Source: JAAYXS01 sp043820985
GTDB taxonomy: Bacteria > Planctomycetota > Phycisphaerae > UBA1845 > Fen-1342
Direction: 5' to 3'
Length of the DNA stretch: 42,746 nucleotides
Assembly (NCBI GenBank): GCA_043820985.1
Contig: JBDRDH010000055.1
Coordinates: 1 to 42,746 of the forward strand
Shown: piece after piece, positions 1 through 7,541 of the stretch
How positions within the stretch are numbered: position 1 is the first letter of the stretch
Layout of the letters: each line of letters starts with the position of its first letter
The notes under the pieces: model-generated
What the model was told of the DNA's origin: nothing
Seen by the model: the letters and a program-made list of their open reading frames with translations, nothing else
The model's database searches: none
Position numbers and translations under genes: made by a program

Positions 1-1
1 C

Positions 2-85
2 CCTGCGTGGCCGCTGGTGGGTTTGTTGGCGCTGGCGGGAGTTGTGAGTCGGGCGGATGGCGCAGGGCGCGCTGTGTGGCCTTGA
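2..85 (+). CDS. possible C-terminal end of a truncated upstream gene
   Basis: An open frame enters from the left edge and stops with TGA at 83-85. It encodes about 27 residues, hydrophobic at first (PLVGLLALAGVV). It ends 18 bases before the next start, as expected for a preceding gene in the same phage-type operon. Two other frames are also open for part of this stretch, and nothing identifies a family, so this is only a plausible gene end. Confidence 0.3.
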   Translation, partial: PAWPLVGLLALAGVVSRADGAGRAVWP

Positions 86-103
86 ATGGCTTGAGGTAGC
101 GGT

Positions 104-1394
104 ATGGCCGATGAGTATGAAATTCTGAAGTACCAGCTCGACATCACGGACGTCGAGGCCAAGGCGCAGCGCATCCTGGAGCTGCAAGAGCAGATCGCCA
201 CGGCGCGGCAAGGGGGAGCAGACCAACGAGCTGGAGAGCCAGCTCAATAAAGAGATCGAGTCGCTGGGCAAGCTGGGCCAGGAAGAGAAAAAGGCGAAAT
301 CCGCGACCGACGAACTTGTTCAATCCAAGGGCCAACTGGCCAACGCCGTAACTCTTGTGGGGGGGCGCTTTGGGGGAATGATCGGGCAGCTTGGCAGTGT
401 GGTCGATTTATTGATGTCGGCCAGTCCGCACACGAAAGCGCTGGGGATCGCGCTGGCTGGGCTCTCGATTGGCGTGGGGGCGTTACAGAAGATTAGAGAC
501 GCGGCGAATGAGGCGGCGGAAGCGCAGGAACGACTGAATCAGGCCGTAACCGACGGGAAGCGGGAACGGCTCGGCACGCTGGAACAAATCGAGATGGACT
601 TGGGCAAATATGGCCTGCGAGACGCCGGCGGGGCACAGGCGGCCAAATCGATGCTGTTTCGGTTGCAACGCGACTACGGGTATCAAGAGAGTGAAGCCGC
701 CGGTGTGACGGCCCAGGCAGTCGCCGAGGGATTGTCGCCACAGGAAGCATCTAACCTGATCCAATTACAAGGCATGGGCTACGCGACAGAGGGTCCAGGT
801 GGGGGGCGACGAGTTTTGGAGAGCGCCACGCCCGCTGAGATCGCGGAGGCGCAGAGGCGAGCCGGGGGCATTAAAACGTCAGAAGGCGGTTCACACGCCA
901 TCGGCCTGGCGCGGGGGTACAGTGGCCGCACGCCAGTAGAGCGCGTGCAGGAGGTGCTCAAAGACCAAGGCGAGGAAATCGGTATTGGAGAGTTGCGGAA
1001 GAAGATCGATTTCGCCCGGGACCTGGAGGCGCGGATCGAGCATTTGAACGAGCGCGCGGCGGCCGCGTCAACGGAACCCCTTTACGGGGGGGCCGGGTCA
1101 CCGCGGATGTTGGCTGAGAGCCAGTTGCAAGCCAGGCGCGAACAAATGACGAAGCACATCAGATATCTGAAACTTTACCGCCGGGAGGAAGCGTTTGGCG
1201 TAGTGAGTGGCCCACCGTCGCCGGGGCTGACGCCTGAGCAGACAGAGGCCCAGCAGCAGACCGCGCAGAACGTGACGGTCTATAACGAAACTTATAACAC
1301 AGGCTCAGTCACACACGTTGGATCGAGGAAAATGAATCATCTCTGGAACAGCTTCAAGTTGGGCGGCTCCTCCAATTACAAGGACCCGAGGTAA
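104..1394 (+). CDS. phage tail tape-measure-like protein, interrupted by a +1 frameshift
   Basis: The start ATG at 104 opens a frame beginning MADEYEILKYQLDI that would stop at about 248. From about 216 a second frame continues the same coiled-coil, Glu/Lys/Gln-rich character (NELESQLNKEIESLGK) and runs to the stop at 1394. The switch maps to a run of five G at 212-216; four G would restore one protein of about 429 residues. The middle has a glycine-rich hydrophobic stretch (GIALAGLSIGVGAL) like the membrane segment of tail tape-measure proteins, flanked by helical, Ala/Gln-rich sequence. The end (NVTVYNETYNTGSVTHVG) resembles phage tail C-termini. The frameshift could be real decay, a sequencing error in a homopolymer, or a slippery site. 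It is short for a tape measure, so it may be a truncated or minor tail protein. Confidence 0.55.
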
Positions 1395-1398
1395 ACGG

Positions 1399-1701
1399 AT
1401 GGCCTTCGGAGTGAATGGCACGGATCTCAGTAGCGGCCTGGCCGATTGTGGCCGGCCGCCCGCGATCAGCGGTTCTGATCTGTCAGTAGCTACAGGAGCA
1501 ATGCCGGACGCACCCCGCACAGGCAGCCGTGGGTGGACGGGCGGAGCTTGTCTACCCACGGCTCATTTTGTCCGGCGTCACGGAAGGCGTGCATTATCCG
1601 CGCCGGCAGGCTCCAGAACGGAGTCGAATGGCTACGCTGGCGCGCTGTCGTGTGGACGCGGGCCACGTGAAATGGGCAGGGATGCCCGGAGGGAATCATG
1701 A
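1399..1701 (+). CDS. hypothetical phage-type protein, reading frame uncertain
   Basis: A 100-residue frame starts at ATG 1399, four bases after the preceding stop, and its TGA overlaps the next ATG at 1698 (ATGA). That spacing supports it as an operon member. The N-terminus (MAFGVNGTDLSSG) looks like a phage tail or baseplate start. From about 1530, however, another plus frame reads more like protein (ELVYPRLILSGVTEGVHYPRR), and the third frame is open too, so a frameshift near 1530 is possible. The Arg-rich second half of the called frame is not convincing. No family was recognised. Confidence 0.4.
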   Translation: MAFGVNGTDLSSGLADCGRPPAISGSDLSVATGAMPDAPRTGSRGWTGGACLPTAHFVRRHGRRALSAPAGSRTESNGYAGALSCGRGPREMGRDARRES

Positions 1702-2117
1702 GCTTCGAGATTGTGGAACCCGGATCGTTCGAGCCAGTCGCCGCCTTGGCTGAGGGCGAAGTCTCAATTGGCCGTCGTGGCGTGCTGTTGGCACGCGCGG
1801 CCGATCTGGAGCTGGTGGGCATCGGCAACTACTCCATAATACTGGCGGATACCAGCGGAACGCTACGCCTGGCGCTACGGGCGGTCCGAGACGGTGAGCA
1901 GCGGCAGTCCGTCGCGTGTGGTGTCGTCACACGCAAAGGCGGGGCTGACAGCGGTCGCCGCCGAATCAACGTGGTTCGCGCGATCAAGAAACTATCCTTG
2001 ACACCGGAAGCGTGCGCCGGGCGGTACCAGCTCACAGTCAAGGGCGAAGGCCAAGCCGGCATGTTGATTTTACTGCTAACCGGTGAGCAGCTCACCGGTA
2101 AAGAGGCGAAGACATAA
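1698..2117 (+). CDS. hypothetical phage-type protein, 139 aa
   Basis: The start ATG at 1698 follows a good Shine-Dalgarno (GGAGGGAATC) and overlaps the preceding stop. The product is a compact alpha/beta-looking protein with alternating hydrophobic strands, one basic stretch (DSGRRRINVVRAIKKL) and no signal peptide or membrane helix. The codon use is coherent and the N-terminus reads MSFEIVEPGSFEPVAALAEG. Its position between a tape-measure-like gene and further small genes suggests a virion or accessory phage protein. I do not recognise the family and assign no function. Confidence 0.65.
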   Translation: MSFEIVEPGSFEPVAALAEGEVSIGRRGVLLARAADLELVGIGNYSIILADTSGTLRLALRAVRDGEQRQSVACGVVTRKGGADSGRRRINVVRAIKKLSLTPEACAGRYQLTVKGEGQAGMLILLLTGEQLTGKEAKT

Positions 2118-2121
2118 CGCG

Positions 2122-2150
2122 GGCGGCCGGCGATTGCGACGCCGGCCGCC
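2122..2150. other. GC-rich perfect hairpin between two phage-type genes
   Basis: GGCGGCCGGCG at 2122-2132 pairs perfectly with CGCCGGCCGCC at 2140-2150 around the loop ATTGCGA. It lies four bases after the stop at 2117. No T run follows on either strand, so it is not a standard intrinsic terminator. It could attenuate transcription, stabilise the upstream mRNA end, or be a dispersed palindrome. Confidence 0.6.
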
Positions 2151-2217
2151 ATGCCAAAAGCGAGCAGTGGGCTCGCGACGGCGGAAGAGAGTCTACCGTA
2201 GGGCGAAAGGAATGGCT

Positions 2218-2844
2218 ATGACAACGGCAACGGCAAACGAGACGGGCAACGGCGAGCGATCGTTCCTGGATGACATACCGGATGTGTGCGCGGGCGCCGG
2301 CCAGGCCGTGGAACGGCTGAGAGCACAAAACGGATGGCTGGCTGGCCAGGACCTTATCCGTGTGGAGCTCGTGGTCCCGGCGATAAGTGGTAGCGATTTG
2401 AGCGCCGACCCCGTGGTGATCTACTGCCGTGACCTGGTTGGCGGGCACGGTTTGATCGAACGCACGGTTCGACGCGCGGACGCGCTGTGTGACAAACTGA
2501 GCCGGGCCGGGGTGGCCGGCGGAGATCCCGACGGGAACGCGAGTGGCGACGCGGACACGGACGAAGCCCTCGAGCCTGAAAGCGACGATGAAGCGGATGA
2601 CGAAGACACTTACCGCAACGTGGGCTATGGCTTGCAAGCGATCGCGGTGTGTGTCTCGATTAACGGCCAGGCGGGTACCGGGGTCCCGGGCGGTGCAACG
2701 GCCATCGATCTGATGTTGCCCGCGCGTGCGTTGCCTCGGTTCCACCGCGAAATCGCCGAACAAGCGGTATCGCTCGGCGAGCGCTTGGCACATGAGTATC
2801 GCCATCGTGTGCTGGCGGAAAGCGACAACGGCAACGGTCGGTAG
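2218..2844 (+). CDS. hypothetical acidic protein, 208 aa
   Basis: The ATG at 2218 is chosen over the ATG at 2212 because AAAGGA then sits six bases upstream, the same arrangement as at 4548. The N-terminal half is folded-looking (LIRVELVVPAISGSDLS, then VVIYCRDLVG). A central linker around residues 105-130 is very acidic and low in complexity (EPESDDEADDED). The C-terminal part is again ordered (YGLQAIAVCVSING, then a helix rich in Glu and Arg). There is no signal peptide and no recognised domain. The two-lobed shape with an acidic linker is only described here; no function is inferred beyond membership of the phage-type gene run. Confidence 0.6.
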   Translation: MTTATANETGNGERSFLDDIPDVCAGAGQAVERLRAQNGWLAGQDLIRVELVVPAISGSDLSADPVVIYCRDLVGGHGLIERTVRRADALCDKLSRAGVAGGDPDGNASGDADTDEALEPESDDEADDEDTYRNVGYGLQAIAVCVSINGQAGTGVPGGATAIDLMLPARALPRFHREIAEQAVSLGERLAHEYRHRVLAESDNGNGR

Positions 2845-2887
2845 ACCGGTTTGAAGACTGCGGACCACGGATCAAGGCGGGTCTGCG

Positions 2888-3226
2888 ATGGCGAGTGGAA
2901 GTGAAACAGTGTTGAAGGTTCGCAAACGGCGAAACGGCACCGCCGCGCCGGTAGCCATCTCAAGAGAGAAGGTTGAAGCGTTGCGGGAGCTGATGAGGGT
3001 TGCCAGTGCATGCCCGCCGACTCTGATTCACGACATAGCTCGGATCATGCCGGAGTACGCCAGGCACCCGCCGGATGCAAATACGCGATCAGAGGCGCTT
3101 GGCCGGAACGTAACGTTGTTGCAATTGTGTACTACCGATGAGCTGTGCGAACTGGCTGATGAGCTGGCCGTCCGCCTGGTACCCCACGCGTTCAAAGCTG
3201 CTGGCGGCGGCAACGGCCGGGAATAG
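2888..3226 (+). CDS. hypothetical small protein, 112 aa
   Basis: The ATG at 2888 is preceded by AAGGCGGG, and the eight bases at the start (TCTGCGATG) recur at the start of the next gene at 3271. The N-terminus is basic (LKVRKRRNG). The rest is predicted helical, with two cysteines (ASACPP, LCTTDELCELADEL). It is soluble with no signal peptide. The spacing (43 bases after the previous stop, 44 before the next start) fits a polycistronic phage-type unit. No family was recognised. Confidence 0.55.
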   Translation: MASGSETVLKVRKRRNGTAAPVAISREKVEALRELMRVASACPPTLIHDIARIMPEYARHPPDANTRSEALGRNVTLLQLCTTDELCELADELAVRLVPHAFKAAGGGNGRE

Positions 3227-3270
3227 ACCTGGCCGATGGAGCGGCCCGTGGCAGCAGAAAGGAGTCTGCG

Positions 3271-4488
3271 ATGCGTAAAGAGATAGTGATATTCCAGCCC
3301 GGACCGGGGCGGACCACGCGCGGCGAGACCTACCAAATGGACGCCCAGGCGGCGCGGCAGGTCATCCGCGAATTCTCCCGATCCGGTGGGGATCTGCTCG
3401 TGGACTATGACCACGAAACCATCTGCCCGGAACTGCGCGGCCCTGAAGGCGCGGCACCGGCGGCCGGCTGGATCAAGCGCCTGCGCTGGGATCCGGCGCG
3501 GGGGCTGGTGGGTTCGGTTGACTTCACGGAGCGCGGCTCGAAAGCGATCGCCGCCAGCCGCTACCGCTATCATTCCCCGGCGTTTTACACCGACCGCGAC
3601 GGCCGTGTTGTGCAGCTTATTAGCCTGGCTCTAACCAACAGCCCCGCGACGATTGGCGCGCGGCCGCTGGCCGCCAGCCAGGCGGCGGCGCGTTTGGGTT
3701 TCGGGCTCGGGAAACCGCATCGCTTGCTTGTGTGTGGTAATCCGGGAAACGGCCCGGACGACAACGCCAGCGAGCCCCCCGGCGAAGCGGACGAGCCCGA
3801 TGTAGTTATTCTGTCGGGTGAGACCTTGGCGCTGGTTGCGGGCTTCCTGGACTATGCGGCTGAAGCGCTGCCTGGCCTCAGCGAGTTTCTCAATGACTCG
3901 GAGGGCATCGGCCGCGAAGCGTGGCTCAAGGCCGCCGACGTACTATTTCGGGACGTGGTCTTTCCGGGCAGAGTTGCCATGGCGGCGGAGCTGCTCAGCG
4001 CGCTTAATGAAATCGCGGAGCATCGGGAGCTACTCACGTCAGTCTCGGAGGATATAACCGCTCGGCGCGGGCAATTGGCCGACCGCGGCCATCCCGCGAC
4101 AAACGAAAGGACGGGTGCAGGGATGCACATGACAGTATACTCCGCACAACCGGTGCGGGCGATTGGTGGCGATCGGGGATTCCAAGGCGCGCGCGGATTT
4201 GATCCGGCGCTACGAGCCGAATTTGGCGACGCGGAGACGCACGCCGCTTTTGTGCGAGCCAACCGGGCCGGGCTGGTGAACATCCTCACAAAAACAAAAC
4301 AGACCCGCGCGCGTCATGAGACGCTGGCGGCGTCGCGTATTTTTGACGATGGCGATCCAGAGAGAGCGTTGCGATTCATCTTTAACAGCAGTCCGCACCT
4401 TCAGACTGAGTTCGTCGCCGCGGAGACGTTTATTGCTTTTGAATGTGCGGCTCACGCCGGCAACGTCCAGATTTGTGGCCGCCGCTAG
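3271..4488 (+). CDS. Mu gpI-like prohead protease / scaffold protein
   Basis: In Mu-type phages gpI is a prohead protease whose C-terminal part acts as scaffold during capsid assembly. The first 145 residues show the family pattern: QPGPGRTTRGETYQMD, then LLVDYDHET, then AAGWIKRLRWD, GLVGSVDFTERG, SRYRYHSPAF and ISLALTNSPA. The conserved YDH and RYHSPAF blocks are clear. The remaining 260 residues are helical and scaffold-like, ending in a stretch with FDPALRAEFGD and FVRANRAGLVN. The start ATG follows a strong AAAGGAG. The capsid gene (gpT), normally next, is not recognised downstream. That, together with a tape-measure-like gene lying upstream instead of downstream, marks a rearranged or unusual phage module. 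Confidence 0.75.
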   Translation: MRKEIVIFQPGPGRTTRGETYQMDAQAARQVIREFSRSGGDLLVDYDHETICPELRGPEGAAPAAGWIKRLRWDPARGLVGSVDFTERGSKAIAASRYRYHSPAFYTDRDGRVVQLISLALTNSPATIGARPLAASQAAARLGFGLGKPHRLLVCGNPGNGPDDNASEPPGEADEPDVVILSGETLALVAGFLDYAAEALPGLSEFLNDSEGIGREAWLKAADVLFRDVVFPGRVAMAAELLSALNEIAEHRELLTSVSEDITARRGQLADRGHPATNERTGAGMHMTVYSAQPVRAIGGDRGFQGARGFDPALRAEFGDAETHAAFVRANRAGLVNILTKTKQTRARHETLAASRIFDDGDPERALRFIFNSSPHLQTEFVAAETFIAFECAAHAGNVQICGRR

Positions 4489-4547
4489 ATACCAACAACC
4501 CAGTCGTGGCACGGACGCCCGCGACACAGACAGCGAAAGGACTCGCA

Positions 4548-5318
4548 ATGACACGACCGGAAACAGAACAAGCAACTACCCCGACGCATTCCACTATCGA
4601 GGCGATGCGCGCTGCTGAGGAACAGCGCAAAATCAACGCGGTGGAGCGATACCGTGAAGTTCTTCTACGCAACGATAATCCCCAGCCCGGCGACGACGTT
4701 GTCCTGGGTGAGTGTATGGCCGCGCTCGGGAGAGCTGCGGATGATCTGGCAGGCGATCTTAAACTTGCCAGCGATATCGAAGCCGCAAGTACGGCCATCC
4801 TTCAACAGGCCAAAATTCATGATCTACTCAAAATCGAAACCCACCGGCGTGCCGCCACGGAATCGATGATCGTGGAAGAGCGGCGACAGGCGGAGCGCGG
4901 CTGGGCGGCACGGGTGAGCATTGCCGCGCAAGCCAAAGCCGCAATCTTGGCCGAGTTCTCGCAGTTGGGGGCATTGGTGGATCAGCTGCCGGTGTTACGG
5001 AGAAAATGGGCCAAAGTGGTTGACCAACAGTATCATCCCGAACGCAGGCCGGCTCATTCAAGCGGCGCCGATTCAGCAGAGGCCCAGGCCGAGAAGGCCA
5101 GGCTACGGGTGATTGGCGAAGTCAAGAGTCGGCTAATCGATGGCGGTGAAGGCGTTGATATGAAGCCGGATGATGCCGTGTCGGCCGTGCAAAGCGCCCT
5201 TCGTGCGGGGGGGTATCGCAAGCTGTCCGAAGATGAGCGGAAAATTTTCGGAATCGGCGACTGGCCGGCGCTGGCATGCCAGGTCGCGGCCGACGTTAAG
5301 CGGGCTGATAGCGACTAG
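4548..5318 (+). CDS. hypothetical helical protein, 256 aa, end of the phage-type gene run
   Basis: The ATG at 4548 is chosen because AAAGGA lies six bases before it; the frame is open further upstream without a good site. The product is almost entirely helical and rich in Ala, Glu, Arg and Gln, with a long stretch of heptad-like character at about residues 15-150 and a C-terminal block (IFGIGDWPALACQVAADVKRAD). There is no membrane segment. It occupies the place where a Mu-like order would have the major capsid protein, but its sequence does not look like a capsid fold. A scaffold or minor structural protein is possible; this is unproven. Confidence 0.6.
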   Translation: MTRPETEQATTPTHSTIEAMRAAEEQRKINAVERYREVLLRNDNPQPGDDVVLGECMAALGRAADDLAGDLKLASDIEAASTAILQQAKIHDLLKIETHRRAATESMIVEERRQAERGWAARVSIAAQAKAAILAEFSQLGALVDQLPVLRRKWAKVVDQQYHPERRPAHSSGADSAEAQAEKARLRVIGEVKSRLIDGGEGVDMKPDDAVSAVQSALRAGGYRKLSEDERKIFGIGDWPALACQVAADVKRADSD

Positions 5319-5676
5319 GAGCCCGGAGGCGACGCCGGCCGTGCCGGCCAGGCCGCCCCGGCCCTTAGAGTAGAACGCGCGCACTGGCGAGCAAGAGCAT
5401 GATGGTTAAGTGCCACAACACGAATTCCTTGCTTCCGCTGTTGCGAACATCTAGCCGGTCAACGCCCCGCGAACGGTTTAGTGGAGCCTCGAAAACAAAT
5501 TAATTAATCTTCGAGACTCGCTCGGTCGCACATTTTTATTAGGCATGTCTGGGGGGTGGCGGGGATTCCCTACTACCGGTTGTACTCTCATTTGCGCGCG
5601 CACACTCTCATTTGGGGTGGCGCAGACCAGGCACATCTTTCCTGTCTTTACATTTCACCAGTTTGTAATTGAAAAA
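5319..5676. other. gene-free boundary between phage-type genes and the dcw operon
   Basis: No convincing coding frame was seen. The left part (5325-5365) is a GC-rich, palindrome-prone tract with repeated GCCGGCC units. From about 5480 the base composition becomes clearly AT-richer than the neighbouring genes (ACAAATTAATTAATC, then ATTTTTATTAGG). The drop in GC and the direct repeat at 5584-5614 suggest regulatory DNA or the terminus of an inserted element. No tRNA-like attachment site or integrase is present. Confidence 0.5.
5584..5614. repeat. pair of 11-bp direct repeats, period 20 nt
   Basis: ACTCTCATTTG occurs at 5584-5594 and again at 5604-5614, exactly 20 nt apart, so both copies face the same side of the helix. 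They sit in the AT-richer boundary upstream of the mraZ promoter. Two readings fit: a regulator site upstream of the dcw promoter, or transposase-binding sites at the right end of a Mu-like element. The sequence alone does not decide between them. Confidence 0.6.
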
Positions 5677-5690
5677 TGGGCGAAATTGGC

Positions 5691-5718
5691 TTGCGTCAGT
5701 CCCTAAATATGTTAGACT
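5691..5718 (+). promoter_or_regulatory. candidate sigma-70-type promoter of mraZ
   Basis: TTGCGT at 5691-5696 and TAGACT at 5713-5718 are separated by 16 nt, in the AT-rich DNA just before mraZ. The match to consensus is partial (3/6 and 4/6). A start near 5725 would place the MraZ boxes at 5741-5773 in the early transcribed region, comparable to the E. coli mra promoter. Two further TGG boxes 10 nt apart at 5677 and 5687 lie just upstream. Confidence 0.45.
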
Positions 5719-5740
5719 AATCCTTGATAAGAGTAGCCCA

Positions 5741-5773
5741 GTGGATCAAAGTGGGCCTTGGTGGCGAGCAGGG
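5741..5773 (+). promoter_or_regulatory. MraZ operator: three GTGG boxes at 10-nt period
   Basis: GTGG begins at 5741, 5751 and 5761, exactly 10 nt apart, and a fourth G-rich box abuts the start codon at 5774. MraZ is known to bind short TGGG-type boxes at 10-nt spacing before its own gene in E. coli, and AAAGTG-type boxes in mycoplasmas. The middle box here reads CAAAGTGGGC and resembles both. The location directly before mraZ supports autoregulation of the dcw operon. Confidence 0.7.
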
Positions 5774-6262
5774 ATGTTTCTAGTAGGGACCTATGAGCTG
5801 ACGATCGACGCAAAGAATCGGCTCTCTATTCCCTACAAAATACGTCGCAAAATGGATGATCGTCGAGACGGCAGGTCCTTTTACGTACTGCCTGGCCAAC
5901 GACAGGGCACCTTGGCGCTTTATCCTGAAGTCTATTTCGAAGATCTCCGCCCGGTTCCACCCGCTGAGAGCCTGTCTGATGAGACGCACGAATGGCGTCA
6001 GTTTGAATACAGTCAGTGCGATCTGCTGGATCCGGACAGTCAGGGCCGGATTCTGATACCGGATCGAATTCTCAAACGTGCGGAGCTTGGCAAGGAAGTA
6101 ACGCTGATCGGAGTACAGGATCACCTGGAAATCTGGGACCGTCAGGAATATGAGGCCTTTGAGAGTGGTCAATGGGGCAGCTATACGGAGAAGCGTGCCG
6201 AGGCTGCCAAGGAACTGAAACAGTTCACTAAGCCCGTGACCACGGTACCAAAAGAATCTTGA
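5774..6262 (+). CDS. mraZ: transcriptional regulator MraZ
   Basis: MraZ is a DNA-binding ring-forming regulator that represses its own promoter and thereby the dcw operon. The 162-residue product has two AbrB-like half-domains, each with the family DxxxR motif: TIDAKNRLSIP near residue 13 and DPDSQGRILIP near residue 83. Both are followed by basic helices. The ATG at 5774 is chosen because it gives the canonical start MFLVGTYELTIDAKNR and usual length; the frame is open further upstream, but that extension has no family character. It is the first gene of the cluster, and its putative operator overlaps its leader. The C-terminal tail is rich in Lys and Glu. Confidence 0.95.
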   Translation: MFLVGTYELTIDAKNRLSIPYKIRRKMDDRRDGRSFYVLPGQRQGTLALYPEVYFEDLRPVPPAESLSDETHEWRQFEYSQCDLLDPDSQGRILIPDRILKRAELGKEVTLIGVQDHLEIWDRQEYEAFESGQWGSYTEKRAEAAKELKQFTKPVTTVPKES

Positions 6263-6301
6263 GCTGGTCAATAAACGATATTTGGTTGGGTTTCGAGAGG
6301 G

Positions 6302-6597
6302 CGGATTGCAACGGCGTGTAGCCGACGGTTGCCGTCGTTGCAATCCGAATAGAACTGGGAGTGCGGTCAGGACCTTTTACGCCGAGGGGTCCTGACAGGG
6401 AGCAGGGACGCTTCTGTGCTCCAGTGGGCGGTCGTGGTTGCCCGCCTTCAGCCCGGGCCGCCGGTGGCTCAGGGACGATCCACCGCGGCCGATATTTCGC
6501 CGCTGTCAGGCGGCGACGAGATGCGGAATGTACCGGTATTAGGCCGGCAAGTCCAGCGGAAAACTTTCGTGTGGTTACGGACGTCCGGGGCCGGACG
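6302..6597 (+). ncRNA. candidate structured RNA between mraZ and rsmH
   Basis: The 354-nt gap between mraZ and rsmH holds a run of inverted repeats: 6302-6313/6336-6347 (12 bp), 6366-6374/6388-6396 (9 bp), 6399-6404/6417-6422 (6 bp), 6427-6431/6442-6446 (5 bp), 6456-6467/6480-6490 (11 bp with one bulged C), 6497-6503/6510-6516 (7 bp) and 6582-6587/6592-6597 (6 bp). No T tract follows them, so they are not ordinary terminators. Other frames here are open but lack protein character. The layout suggests either a cis-acting leader of rsmH and the downstream operon, or a processed RNA. An mraW RNA motif is known upstream of this gene in Actinobacteria, but I cannot claim homology. RNA status is inferred from structure only. 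Confidence 0.5.
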
Positions 6598-6616
6598 CTA
6601 GCCAGCAGAGTGTTGT

Positions 6617-7522
6617 GTGGGTCAGCCGCGGCTCGAACATCAGCCCGTTCTGGTGCTACCCCTGTTGAAATTGCTGGAACCACGTCCCGGAGAGACCATT
6701 CTGGATGGTACGGTTGGTCTGGGGGGGCATGCGGCCGCGTTGATTCCGCGGATCATGCCTGGTGGCCGGTACATCGGGATTGACTGGGATGATGAGATGC
6801 TCTCGGAGGCGCGGTCGCGGCTGTCAGCGCAGTCCATGGAAGGCGTTGAACTGTGCTGTGGGAATTACGCGGAGTTCCCCGAGGTCCTAGGCGCACGGAC
6901 GCCGCAGCGAGTGGATCATCTGCTATTGGACCTCGGGGTTAACTCTGCCCAGGTATCCGAGCCAACGCGGGGCTTTTCATTCGAGCGCGACGGACCCTTG
7001 GACATGCGCTACGATCGCCAACAAAAGCAAAAAGCGCTCGATCTGATCAATGGTCTCAGTGAGAACGACATGGCTGATTTGTTCTTCCAATATGGGCAGG
7101 AAGGCCTCAGCCGCAAAATCGCGCGGCGCATTTGCCAGGTGCGCCATGAGGGCCGGATCACAACCACGCGCACACTGGCGCAAGCGGTTGAGTCCGCGGT
7201 GAGTGCCCAGGGTCAGCGTGGTGGCAAGCTGCATCCGGCCACGCGTGTTTTTCAGGCCCTGCGGATATGTGTCAACCGCGAGTTGGAGAACCTGGAAGCT
7301 TTTCTCGGGCTGGTTCGTGACTACCTGGCGCCCGGTGGCAAGCTGGCGGTCATCAGCTTCCACAGTCTGGAAGATGGCATTGTCAAACGCTTCCTACGGG
7401 GAGCCAAGGCGGAGTTTGAGGAGTTAACGCGGCGACCGGTTATAGCTGATCCGGCTGAAAGACGGGCTAATCCGCGTAGCCGCAGCGCCAAGCTGCGGGT
7501 GGCACGACGCTTAGTGAGTTGA
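6617..7522 (+). CDS. rsmH: 16S rRNA (cytosine-1402-N4)-methyltransferase RsmH (MraW)
   Basis: RsmH transfers a methyl group from S-adenosylmethionine to N4 of C1402 in the 16S rRNA P-site. The 301-residue product begins with the family HxPVL signature (EHQPVLVLPLL). It has the SAM-binding motif ILDGTVGLGGHA at about residues 28-39, GRYIGIDWDDEML, the LLLDLGVNSAQ motif, GFSFERDGPLDMRYD, and the C-terminal block LAVISFHSLEDGIVKRF and NPRSRSAKLRVARR. Start is GTG 6617; the SD (AGCAGAG) is weak, which fits control by the structured leader. The order mraZ-rsmH is the universal dcw head. Confidence 0.96.
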   Translation: MGQPRLEHQPVLVLPLLKLLEPRPGETILDGTVGLGGHAAALIPRIMPGGRYIGIDWDDEMLSEARSRLSAQSMEGVELCCGNYAEFPEVLGARTPQRVDHLLLDLGVNSAQVSEPTRGFSFERDGPLDMRYDRQQKQKALDLINGLSENDMADLFFQYGQEGLSRKIARRICQVRHEGRITTTRTLAQAVESAVSAQGQRGGKLHPATRVFQALRICVNRELENLEAFLGLVRDYLAPGGKLAVISFHSLEDGIVKRFLRGAKAEFEELTRRPVIADPAERRANPRSRSAKLRVARRLVS

Positions 7523-7541
7523 AGAGTAAGGGGAGTAGGCC

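Noticed and set aside
2122..2150. Intrinsic terminator after the 139-residue phage-type gene
   Set aside because: The hairpin is strong but no T tract follows on either strand.
6302..6597. RNase P RNA, tmRNA or 6S RNA
   Set aside because: The conserved RNase P segment GAGGAAAGTCC and its other conserved regions are absent. There is no tRNA-like end with CCA for tmRNA, and no single long rod as in 6S RNA.
6361..6783. Long plus-strand frame across the mraZ-rsmH gap and into rsmH
   Set aside because: It overlaps the start of rsmH in another frame, is Arg/Gly-rich without protein character, and is explained by high GC content and the hairpin arms.
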